From positions 45,835 to 109,834 of the forward strand of contig NJBN01000012.1 of the NCBI GenBank assembly GCA_005223185.1: a stretch of DNA of 64,000 nt, in the 5' to 3' direction. The stretch's first letter is position 1; each line of letters begins with the position of its first letter. Shown here in pieces: positions 32,413-40,620 of the stretch. The position numbers and the translations under genes are program-made. Source of the stretch: a candidate division LCP-89 bacterium B3_LCP (GTDB taxonomy: Bacteria > Electryoneota > B3-LCP). The notes under the pieces were generated by a model. The model did not search any database and was not told the DNA's origin. It was given only the letters and a program-made list of their open reading frames with translations.

Positions 32413-35016
32413 ATGACGTTAAGTTTTAAAAGATTGAAGCGTGAGTTTCTCCCCTTCGTGGAGAAACCCGGACGCTATATTGGCGGAGAGATCGGTCTTC
32501 CCATTCTGGAAGATTCACCCGATCTGCGCGTTGCCCTGGCTTTCCCTGATACTTATGAACTGGGAATGTCATATACAGGGCTGCGCATCCTCTATCACTC
32601 AGCCAATCAATTACCGGGCGTTGCCTGCGAACGAGTCTTCATACCCTGGTTTGATGCTGCTCTACGCCTGAAGGCAAAAGACATACCTCTTTTTACCCTC
32701 GAAACCCGAACCCCGTTACGTCAATTAGACCTCATCGGAATCAACCTGCAATATGAATTGCATACCACCAACATTCTGGGTTTATTGGACTTAAGTGGAA
32801 TTCCCCTGCGCGCAACACAGAGAACTGAAGAAGACCCGATCATTCTGGGTGGCGGTCCTATAGCATGCTATCCTGAAAGCCTGGCGCCATTCTTCGATGC
32901 CATTGCCATCGGAGACGGAGATGATGTATTCAGGGAGATAATTGAAGCATTGAAACGGGAGAAAAAGCGGGGAGCAAATCGCCAGAATCGCATCCGCGCT
33001 TTGGGAGACATCCCGGGAGTGTATCTACCTGGATATTATGAACCTCAGTACAGTAAAGGTGGTGAATACAAAGGACTTCGATCCTTAGATTCGGAGCTCC
33101 CCAATAGAATTTGCACCCGGATCACGCAGGACTTGATACCTGAATATTATCCGCAGAACCCCATAGTACCACTGATCGATATAACTCATAACCGCCTGAT
33201 CGTGGAAATCGCCCGTGGTTGCACTCGCGGTTGTCGTTTTTGTGGTACTGGCATGACCAAACGTCCGGTACGGGAAAGAACGGTCAGCAAAATATTTAAA
33301 GAAGTGGAGCGTGGATTGAAAGCCACAGGATATTCTGAAGTATCATTATTGTCACTATCAACTGCTGATTACAGCCACTTAGGTCAGCTTCTGGATACTT
33401 TGCAACCCCTCCTGGATACTCGGCGTGTAGCTTTATCTTTCCCTTCTCTTCGACCTGACATGTTCACCCCGCAGATGGCAGACCGTGCTGCCTCTGAATC
33501 GAGAACCGGACTGACCTTTGCTCCTGAAGCGGCTACTGAGAGACTTCGCAAAGTAATAAACAAAGAGACCAGTGATGAAGCTCTCCTTAAAGCAGCCCAT
33601 ATAGCATCAGAGCGGGGCTGGAAATTGTTAAAGCTCTATTTCATGATCGGGTTACCGACCGAAACCGATGAAGATATCTTCAGTATGGTTGATCTCATAA
33701 GAGAATCCGAAGGAATTGTCAGATCGCATGGCGGACATAAAATAAACGTCTCAATATCTCCGTTTTCACCCAAGCCACATACGCCATTTGAAAGGGAAGG
33801 TCAACTTCCATCTGAAGAGATCCGCAGGCGGCTTTCCATCCTGAAGACAGGTCTGCGCAGAAACCGGTTGGTAAAGCTTGAATTCCGCAGTCCGAATGTC
33901 TCTCTAATGGAAACAGTCATAGCCCGCGGTGATCGCCGAGCGGCTGACGCCATACAGGTGAGGTACGAAGGAGGAGGTCTCTTCGATGCCTGGACCGACG
34001 GTTTCTCTTTCACCGGATGGAATAAGGCATTTGCTGAAGCAGGTTTGGATCCATCGGAGATCGCTTCTGTAATCCAACCGGATTCTCCTCTTCCCTGGGA
34101 TCATATAGACGTGGGAATTACCAGCGATTTCCGTCAATCGGAGATGAGTGCAGCAAGCGTGCCGGAATTCACCCCCGATTGCCGCCAGGATGGGTGCAAC
34201 TTCTGTGGTTTACAGGAATTCGAGAACGTTCCCTGCCCTGATGTTCAACGAATACCGTTGGAGATTCCTCAAAATGCTATACAGGTGAAACAGACTGAAG
34301 AATTTCACCGCTACCGGCTAAGCTTCTGTCGAGATGACAGTGTACGCTACCTATCGCATCTTGATATAATTGGCATTTTAAAACGTGCCCTCAACCGGTT
34401 GGAAGAACCCCTGGAATACACGCAGGGGTATAAACCGCATCTAAAAACTACATCTTCACCTCCGTTACCTCTGGGCATGACTTCGCGCTTAGAATACTTG
34501 GATTTCGGCTTGGGGGCTACCTGGAATACACAGCTTAGTGAACGGTTCCAGCGTGCTTTTCCCGCCGGTATGCGAATAGTAAGCGTTGAAATAATCCCAC
34601 CCGGATCGAATAATATAGGCGCTTTAAACGTATTCCTGTATGAAGCTAAACCAGACGACGGGATAGTTACGCCTGAATTCGAGAGATCCCTAACTGATTT
34701 GATCGCCAATGATGAAATTATCATAGAGCGGACAGGCAAAAGAGGAACGCGCTCCTTCGATGCTCGTCCCGGTATATGGCGTCTTGAAGTGAAAGATCAT
34801 TCAATCTTAATAGGTATAAAAAACACCACAGGTCCCACAGTGCGGGTAGATGAAATACTAAAATACATAGCTACGCACGGGGAATCGAAAACCCCGGCAC
34901 TTCACCAGGAAATCGCTGCTTTTTGGGAAGTAGAACGCATCGGCATGTGGTGGGAATCAGACGGCAGACACGTCTCGCCATCTGAACAACTTAAAATTGC
35001 AGAAATTAATGTTTAA
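32413..35016 (+). CDS. B12-binding-type radical SAM protein fused to DUF2344 (TIGR03960-TIGR03936)
   Basis: 867-aa fusion. The N-terminal part (about 1-230) resembles a cobalamin-binding domain (VALAFPDTYELGMSYTGLRILY, IILGGGPIACYPE). The radical SAM core follows, with the cluster motif ARGCTRGCRFCGTG (about 265-280) and LTFAPEAATERLRKVINK. A Cys-rich linker (DCRQDGCNFCGL) leads to the DUF2344 domain (about 635-867, YRLSFCRDDSVRYLSHLD). Families of this type nearly always sit beside RNase E/G and ribosomal protein L21/L27 genes. Here RNase G follows after 12 nt, but L21/L27 are absent. The reaction is not established; an RNA or ribosomal modification is suspected from context. Confidence 0.88.
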   Translation: MTLSFKRLKREFLPFVEKPGRYIGGEIGLPILEDSPDLRVALAFPDTYELGMSYTGLRILYHSANQLPGVACERVFIPWFDAALRLKAKDIPLFTLETRTPLRQLDLIGINLQYELHTTNILGLLDLSGIPLRATQRTEEDPIILGGGPIACYPESLAPFFDAIAIGDGDDVFREIIEALKREKKRGANRQNRIRALGDIPGVYLPGYYEPQYSKGGEYKGLRSLDSELPNRICTRITQDLIPEYYPQNPIVPLIDITHNRLIVEIARGCTRGCRFCGTGMTKRPVRERTVSKIFKEVERGLKATGYSEVSLLSLSTADYSHLGQLLDTLQPLLDTRRVALSFPSLRPDMFTPQMADRAASESRTGLTFAPEAATERLRKVINKETSDEALLKAAHIASERGWKLLKLYFMIGLPTETDEDIFSMVDLIRESEGIVRSHGGHKINVSISPFSPKPHTPFEREGQLPSEEIRRRLSILKTGLRRNRLVKLEFRSPNVSLMETVIARGDRRAADAIQVRYEGGGLFDAWTDGFSFTGWNKAFAEAGLDPSEIASVIQPDSPLPWDHIDVGITSDFRQSEMSAASVPEFTPDCRQDGCNFCGLQEFENVPCPDVQRIPLEIPQNAIQVKQTEEFHRYRLSFCRDDSVRYLSHLDIIGILKRALNRLEEPLEYTQGYKPHLKTTSSPPLPLGMTSRLEYLDFGLGATWNTQLSERFQRAFPAGMRIVSVEIIPPGSNNIGALNVFLYEAKPDDGIVTPEFERSLTDLIANDEIIIERTGKRGTRSFDARPGIWRLEVKDHSILIGIKNTTGPTVRVDEILKYIATHGESKTPALHQEIAAFWEVERIGMWWESDGRHVSPSEQLKIAEINV

Positions 35017-35028
35017 AATTCTAGGAAT

Positions 35029-36567
35029 ATGAAAGCAACCAAAGAAATTATCATAAACTCTACGCCATCTGAAACCCGCATAGCCATGCTGGAAGATGGA
35101 GAACTGGCTGAACTCTTCGTGGAACGTCCCCAGCATGAACGCACGTTGGGCAACATTTACAAGGGTATTGTGAGGAAAGTTGTGCCCGGAATGCAGGCGG
35201 CATTTATCAATTACGGTGAAGAAACCGATGCCTTTTTGCATTTCTCAGACGTCGCTGAAGTGGGTTCCACAGGCGGACTATCACCCATTCCTATCGTGGA
35301 AATGATTGTGGTGAATGAAAAAGGTGAGAAGCACACTATCCGCTCTCCGTTGAAGAATAACCAGGAAATTATCATTCAGGTTATCAAAGAACCGATCGGC
35401 AGCAAAGGTCCTCGTGCTTCTTCACAAATTTCCTTAGCGGGCAGATACCTGGTACTAATTCCCGGCCAGAATGATTCAGGGATATCCCGGCGGATCATCA
35501 ATATAGAAGAGAGAAAACGTTTAAGGAAACTTGTTCGCAGTATCCGCCCCAAGAATTTCGGATTGATTGTCAGAACTGTTGCCGAAGGTCACGATGAGAA
35601 TGAACTGCGAGGTGACCTGCAGAGCTTGATGGATCATTGGAAAGACTTGGAAACCAAAATACACTCAGAAACAGCGCCCAGCCTGATTTACCAGGATTTA
35701 AGTATGGCATTCAGCATAGTGCGTGATCTCTTCACACCGGATATATCTGTATTGGCAGTTGATTCCAGAAAGTTGTACCGGGACGTCCATAGTTATCTAA
35801 AAGAGGTGTCACCCCAGATACTTGATACGCTGAGCCTCTATCGTGGTAGAACTCCCATCTTTGATCATTACAAGATTGAACAGAGGATTGAAAGTATTAT
35901 TTCGCGCAAGGTGCCCCTGGATGGTGGAGGACATATCGTCATAGATCTTACCGAAGCCATGGTATCCATCGACGTCAATTCCGGGCGTTATATAGGCAAG
36001 AAAGATCATGAGGAGAATTCCTTAAAAATTAACCTGCGGGCTGCGAGAGAGATCGCACGCCAATTGAGGCTCCGGGATATCGGTGGACTTATCGCAGTGG
36101 ATTTCATAGATCTCATCGAAGAGAAGAACCGTCGCAAAGTGTATGATGAGATAAAAAAGAAACTGCGGTCGGATCGTGCCAAGACAGACGTTCTTCCCAT
36201 CAGTTATTTTGGCATATTGGAAATGACCCGGCAGCGTCTGCGTCCTGCACTGCTTTACACCTTCAATGAACCCTGTTCCTCTTGTAGAGGCACCGGAATG
36301 GTGCCTTCTTTGGAAACGATCATCACCAGAATGGAAAGATGGATAAGCCGTTTCCGCCATGGTACCAGAGAACCTCGCTTGCTCTTGACGGTTCACCCTG
36401 ATTTAGCTGCAGCCCTGCGAACAGATTTGAAACCTCGCTTCCGGCAGATGATGCTCAAGCATTTAGTACATATTAAGCTTAAGGAAGATCCCACCCTGAG
36501 AGCAGATGAATTTCAGGGGTATTCTTACCGTCAGAAGAGAGACATCACTGCGCAATATGATATTTAG
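35029..36567 (+). CDS. rng: Ribonuclease G/E
   Basis: 512-aa endoribonuclease of the Rne/Rng family for rRNA processing and mRNA decay. The S1 domain is embedded near the start (GNIYKGIVRKVVPGMQAAFINYG, about 40-62), the DNase I-like catalytic core has VSIDVNSGRYIG and GGLIAVDFIDL with the two metal-binding Asp residues, and the Zn-link is CSSCRGTGMV. No long C-terminal scaffold is present, so RNase G type. It has a hairpin terminator behind it. Confidence 0.92.
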   Translation: MKATKEIIINSTPSETRIAMLEDGELAELFVERPQHERTLGNIYKGIVRKVVPGMQAAFINYGEETDAFLHFSDVAEVGSTGGLSPIPIVEMIVVNEKGEKHTIRSPLKNNQEIIIQVIKEPIGSKGPRASSQISLAGRYLVLIPGQNDSGISRRIINIEERKRLRKLVRSIRPKNFGLIVRTVAEGHDENELRGDLQSLMDHWKDLETKIHSETAPSLIYQDLSMAFSIVRDLFTPDISVLAVDSRKLYRDVHSYLKEVSPQILDTLSLYRGRTPIFDHYKIEQRIESIISRKVPLDGGGHIVIDLTEAMVSIDVNSGRYIGKKDHEENSLKINLRAAREIARQLRLRDIGGLIAVDFIDLIEEKNRRKVYDEIKKKLRSDRAKTDVLPISYFGILEMTRQRLRPALLYTFNEPCSSCRGTGMVPSLETIITRMERWISRFRHGTREPRLLLTVHPDLAAALRTDLKPRFRQMMLKHLVHIKLKEDPTLRADEFQGYSYRQKRDITAQYDI

Positions 36568-36583
36568 CAGAGTAGCAAAGTAA

Positions 36584-36640
36584 GGTGGACTAACCGAAGT
36601 GCTATGAAGTAGCACCGAAAGGCAGTCCACCATTCTTTAC
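36584..36640 (+). terminator. Nested hairpin terminator after rng
   Basis: GGTGGACT (36584-36591) pairs with AGTCCACC (36624-36631), enclosing a second stem GTGCTA/TAGCAC (36599-36604, 36610-36615). A pyrimidine-rich but interrupted T stretch follows. Confidence 0.7.
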
Positions 36641-36697
36641 TTCTTTTCTTCTAAATTCTATACTTCCTCCTCCACCTACCCCCACCTCATTATCCGC

Positions 36698-36726
36698 TTG
36701 ACTTTTCCATAAATAATTTCTACATT
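36698..36726 (+). promoter_or_regulatory. Promoter of the ten-gene purine operon
   Basis: TTGACT (36698-36703), 17 nt, TACATT (36721-36726), about 35 nt before the first ATG. It is the only promoter-like element I can find before the 15.6-kb run of genes. No clear operator palindrome is visible around it. Confidence 0.65.
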
Positions 36727-36760
36727 CTATATGAGCACTATCCTGTTGATCGTTAGGTAA

Positions 36761-38245
36761 ATGCAAATTTCCCCCCACAAGATAACTATCGCTTTCTTCC
36801 TGAATGAAAAATCGGTGGAGATTGCTGTACTTCCATGCTTTAGCGCACTTGAACTACTGCGTGATACATTCGCACTCAACGGCACTAAGGAAAGCTGTTC
36901 TGAGGGCGACTGCGGGGCGTGCACCATCGCATTGGGAACGGTCGAAGACGGAGAAATGAAATACCGGGCGGTGAATTCCTGCATATTGCCAGCCGTTCGT
37001 CTGCATGGCAAACACATCATTACCATAGAAGGGCTGGCAGAAAAAAACCGCCTTCATCTAATTCAGCAGGCGATGCTGGATCACCATGCTGTGCAGTGCG
37101 GTTATTGTTCCCCGGGAATTGTGATGTCCCTATTCTGTCTTTTCGCCAATGGTGAGCATCAAAGTGAAGCTGATATCTTAGGCGCTCTGGAAGGCAATCT
37201 GTGCCGCTGTACCGGATATGATTCGATTTTTAATGCCGCTAAAAGCATCCGATCACACCTGAAGAAATCAGATGCCGGCGCGGTTGCTGAGATGGTTCCC
37301 CCTTTCATACCCGATATTAGAAAGAAGCTGACTAAACTTTCTACAGATGTAAAGTACGTAGAGACCACCCAAGCCAATAATTCAAAACCGGCAGCCTATT
37401 TTTTACCAAAAACGATTGCGGAGTTTTTCGACCTCACGCGCAAGCTAAATGATTCGGGAACCTGCCGTATTATCAATGGCGGCACCGACGTCATGGTAGA
37501 AACAAACCTTCAGCGTACTTACCCCGATGTCATCGTCGATATCTCCTCCATCTCTGAATTAAACTTTATACGACAGCATAAAAATGTAATCAGTATCGGC
37601 GCGGGTGTAAATTTCACCCAATTATTAGAAAACCCGATGATACAGCGTCAAATACCTATTCTGACCAAAGCAATTACCCTGATAGGTTCAAAGCAGATTC
37701 GCAATGTGGCGACATTGGTTGGCAACGTTGCTAATGCGTCTCCGATTGCTGATGGTGCTGTCGCACTTCTTGGTATGAATTCCCAACTGATGATACTGTC
37801 TGATAAAGGTGAACGAAAAATCAAGTTGCAGGATTTATATAAAGATTATAAGAAGACATCATTGCGAACCCGGGAAATAATTTCAGCGGTTGAAGTACCG
37901 ATACCATCCGGATTCGTCAGCTTCGAGAAATCTTCCAAGCGGGTTGCTGTGGATATCGCCTCGGTAAATTCGTGCTGTTATATCACCTCCGATAATGGGA
38001 AGGTAAAAGACTTCCGCTTGGCTTTCGGAGGGATAGACGTCCATCCCGTATTATCCCGTAAATGTCCGGAATATTTGATAGGCAGAAAATTGAACGACGA
38101 AACGATTTCACAATGTGTGAAAATCACCGCAGATGAATTCCAACCTATTTCCGACATACGCGGCAGCGCCCACTTTCGCCGCATTTTAATTAGAAACCAG
38201 GTGATTAAGCATATGCACAAGTATTTTGATGCCATCAAGACCTGA
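36761..38245 (+). CDS. xdhA: Xanthine dehydrogenase-type small subunit: [2Fe-2S] plus FAD domains
   Basis: 494-aa electron-transfer subunit of a molybdenum hydroxylase. N-terminal plant-type ferredoxin: Cys46, Cys51, Cys54 and Cys74 (CSEGDCGACT); second cluster in the helical domain: Cys113, Cys116, Cys148, Cys150 (QCGYCSPG, LCRCTGY). From about residue 195 a CoxM-like FAD domain follows (IINGGTDVMVE, IGSKQIRNVATLVGNVANASPIAD). This FeS-FAD fusion is the XdhA layout of Rhodobacter/Pseudomonas. It delivers electrons from the Mo site of the next gene to NAD+ or another acceptor. First gene of the purine operon; 11 nt before xdhB. Confidence 0.92.
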   Translation: MQISPHKITIAFFLNEKSVEIAVLPCFSALELLRDTFALNGTKESCSEGDCGACTIALGTVEDGEMKYRAVNSCILPAVRLHGKHIITIEGLAEKNRLHLIQQAMLDHHAVQCGYCSPGIVMSLFCLFANGEHQSEADILGALEGNLCRCTGYDSIFNAAKSIRSHLKKSDAGAVAEMVPPFIPDIRKKLTKLSTDVKYVETTQANNSKPAAYFLPKTIAEFFDLTRKLNDSGTCRIINGGTDVMVETNLQRTYPDVIVDISSISELNFIRQHKNVISIGAGVNFTQLLENPMIQRQIPILTKAITLIGSKQIRNVATLVGNVANASPIADGAVALLGMNSQLMILSDKGERKIKLQDLYKDYKKTSLRTREIISAVEVPIPSGFVSFEKSSKRVAVDIASVNSCCYITSDNGKVKDFRLAFGGIDVHPVLSRKCPEYLIGRKLNDETISQCVKITADEFQPISDIRGSAHFRRILIRNQVIKHMHKYFDAIKT

Positions 38246-38256
38246 TTTAATTTGCT

Positions 38257-40620
38257 ATGGCTAAGCGCAAGAAATTACCAAAATCAGAACGAATCCCTGA
38301 ACATGTCAGTGGTAAACTGCACCTGACCGGATCTTCACGTTTCATTGGGGATGATCTGAAACCTGCCGGTCTTCAGTATGTGAAGATTCTGTTCAGTCAA
38401 CATCCGCATGCCAGGATCAAGTTGCTTGATTTTTCCCGCGCTCAAAAAGTTCCAGGCGTTTCGGCAGTCTTGACACATCAGCATATTCCCGGTGAAAATC
38501 AGATCGGGCTGGTATTGTTAGATGAGCCCCTTCTACCAGTGGACGAAGTCCAATATCGTGGTCAACCGTTGGCGCTGGTAGTAGCGGAGACTGCCGCAAC
38601 CGCAGAGTATGCTTTGAGTGAAATAGATGTGGAATATGAAACTCTTGATCCGGTGCTGACTATTGAAGATGCTCTGAGAAAAGGAATGGACTACGTCCCC
38701 GAGCGGCACATCCGCAGAGGTGACGTTGAAGCTGGCTTTCAACGGTCAGACCTACTGATAGAGGGGACTTTTTCCACCGGCGCGCAGGAACATCTATACC
38801 TGGAAACCCAGCGCTGTATCGCTGTTCCTGGTGAAGATGAATATATCACCCTCTATTCCGCCACGCAGAGCACTTCTGAAGTTCAGGCTATCGCAGCAAG
38901 AGTGCTCGGCGTTAACAGTAAAGATATCACCGTTGATGTTCCCAGATTGGGCGGAGCATTCGGCGGCAAGGAACGATCTGCTACTCTGTGGGCATGTTTA
39001 GCAGCTCTGGCGTGCCAACATGTCGGAAAACCTGTCGAATTGAAATTGACCCGAAGCGAAGATATGCTTTTTACCGGCAAACGGCATCCGTTTGAAGCGA
39101 AATATAAAGTCGGCTTTAACAGGGATGGAAAAATACAGGCATACAAGATCGAGTTGAATTCCAACGGCGGTGCCTATGTCGATCTCTCCATAGCCATCCT
39201 GGAACGAGCCCTGTTGCACGCGGATAACTGCTACTCTCTGCCCAATGTCAGTATTACCGGTCGAGCTTTGCGGACTAATCTGCCTCCCAATACCGCCTTC
39301 AGAGGATTTGGCGCACCTCAGTCTATCATGGTGATGGAACATGTCATCGAACGGATTGCGCATAAACTGAAAGTAGATCCACTGCAGTTAAGGAAGATAA
39401 ATTCCTACCAGCCGGGCGATCTGACGCCATACGGTCAGGAAATTTCGGAAACCAGCACAGATGAACTTCTGGAGCGTCTGGCTAAGAAAGCTAAGTACCA
39501 GGACTTGCGCAGAGAAACGGACGAATTCAACCTGATCCATGACTTCCCGAAACGGGGATTGGCTGTCATTCCGGTCAAATTCGGTATATCCTTTACAACC
39601 GCTTTTATGAACCAGGGATCGGCACTTCTGTGGGTGTACGCTGACGGCACCATCTCTTTAAGCCATGGCGGCGTGGAAATGGGGCAGGAGGTCAACACCA
39701 AGGTAGCTCAGATAGTATCGAAGGAACTGGGCGTCAGTATGGACAGAATCCGCTGTGAAAGCGCCAACACCAAACGCGTGGGCAATGCCTCCCCGACTGC
39801 CGCTTCTTCAGCATCGGATATCAACGGATATGCAGCTAATAATGCCGCTCTGCAAATCAAAGAAAGGCTGAACCGCATCGCTGTCGATTTGCTTAAAGAG
39901 CAATACCAACTGGACGTCAACGAAGGCGAAATCCGCTTTGCCGACGATCAGGTCTTCAGTAAAACTCATCCTGCAGGTAGATTAAGTTTCTCAGATGTGG
40001 TGAAGCGAGCGCATCTTAGCCGTGTCCCCCTGGGTGCGCACGGTTTCTATAAAACTCCGGGCGTACATTTTGACCGCGAAGCGGGTCGAGGTAATCCCTT
40101 CTACTATTTCGTGTATGGGTGTGCTCTTGTTCAGGTCGAAGTGGATATTCTCTACGGTAACAGCAAACTCCTGAAAGTATTCATAGTCCATGAAACGGGA
40201 AGGTCCTTGAACCCCGAAATCGACCGGGGGCAGATAATCGGAGGATTCATGCAGGGGATGGGGTGGAGCACTTTCGAGGAAGTCTTTCAGGATGATCAGG
40301 GCAGATATTTAGCCGCAGGTCCTTCTACGTATAAGATACCCACCATAAGAGACCTGCCCCATCTGTTTGATATCGAAATGGTGGAACGGGATTGTCGGCA
40401 GTCCAGTGTCTTTCACAGCAAGGGTATCGGTGAGCCTCCCTTTATGTATGGCGAAGCCGTATATTTTGCCATTAAGGATGCCGTTGAATCGCTTGCCGAT
40501 CATAATACCGAAGTTGAACTTGGCATGCCCGCTACCCCGGAAGCGGTAGTTCATGCTATCTCGCAGATTTTAAAAAATAATATTTTTTCTCAGAAAGCCA
40601 GTAAAGAAACCCTTAAATGA
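38257..40620 (+). CDS. xdhB: Xanthine dehydrogenase-type molybdopterin-binding subunit
   Basis: 787-aa catalytic subunit of a purine hydroxylase. Landmarks: IPEHVSGKLHLTGSSRFIGDD at the start, the Mo-pterin loop GGAFGGKERSA, FRGFGAPQSIMVMEHV (the Arg corresponds to the substrate-binding Arg of xanthine dehydrogenases), VEMGQEVNTKVAQI, ANTKRVGNASPTAASSA and the catalytic-Glu motif KGIGEPPFMYGEAV. The RGFG Arg plus the NASPTAASS segment support a purine rather than an aldehyde substrate. The stop codon overlaps the start of the next gene (4 nt). Probably xanthine/hypoxanthine or urate active; the direction in an anaerobe is open. Confidence 0.92.
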   Translation: MAKRKKLPKSERIPEHVSGKLHLTGSSRFIGDDLKPAGLQYVKILFSQHPHARIKLLDFSRAQKVPGVSAVLTHQHIPGENQIGLVLLDEPLLPVDEVQYRGQPLALVVAETAATAEYALSEIDVEYETLDPVLTIEDALRKGMDYVPERHIRRGDVEAGFQRSDLLIEGTFSTGAQEHLYLETQRCIAVPGEDEYITLYSATQSTSEVQAIAARVLGVNSKDITVDVPRLGGAFGGKERSATLWACLAALACQHVGKPVELKLTRSEDMLFTGKRHPFEAKYKVGFNRDGKIQAYKIELNSNGGAYVDLSIAILERALLHADNCYSLPNVSITGRALRTNLPPNTAFRGFGAPQSIMVMEHVIERIAHKLKVDPLQLRKINSYQPGDLTPYGQEISETSTDELLERLAKKAKYQDLRRETDEFNLIHDFPKRGLAVIPVKFGISFTTAFMNQGSALLWVYADGTISLSHGGVEMGQEVNTKVAQIVSKELGVSMDRIRCESANTKRVGNASPTAASSASDINGYAANNAALQIKERLNRIAVDLLKEQYQLDVNEGEIRFADDQVFSKTHPAGRLSFSDVVKRAHLSRVPLGAHGFYKTPGVHFDREAGRGNPFYYFVYGCALVQVEVDILYGNSKLLKVFIVHETGRSLNPEIDRGQIIGGFMQGMGWSTFEEVFQDDQGRYLAAGPSTYKIPTIRDLPHLFDIEMVERDCRQSSVFHSKGIGEPPFMYGEAVYFAIKDAVESLADHNTEVELGMPATPEAVVHAISQILKNNIFSQKASKETLK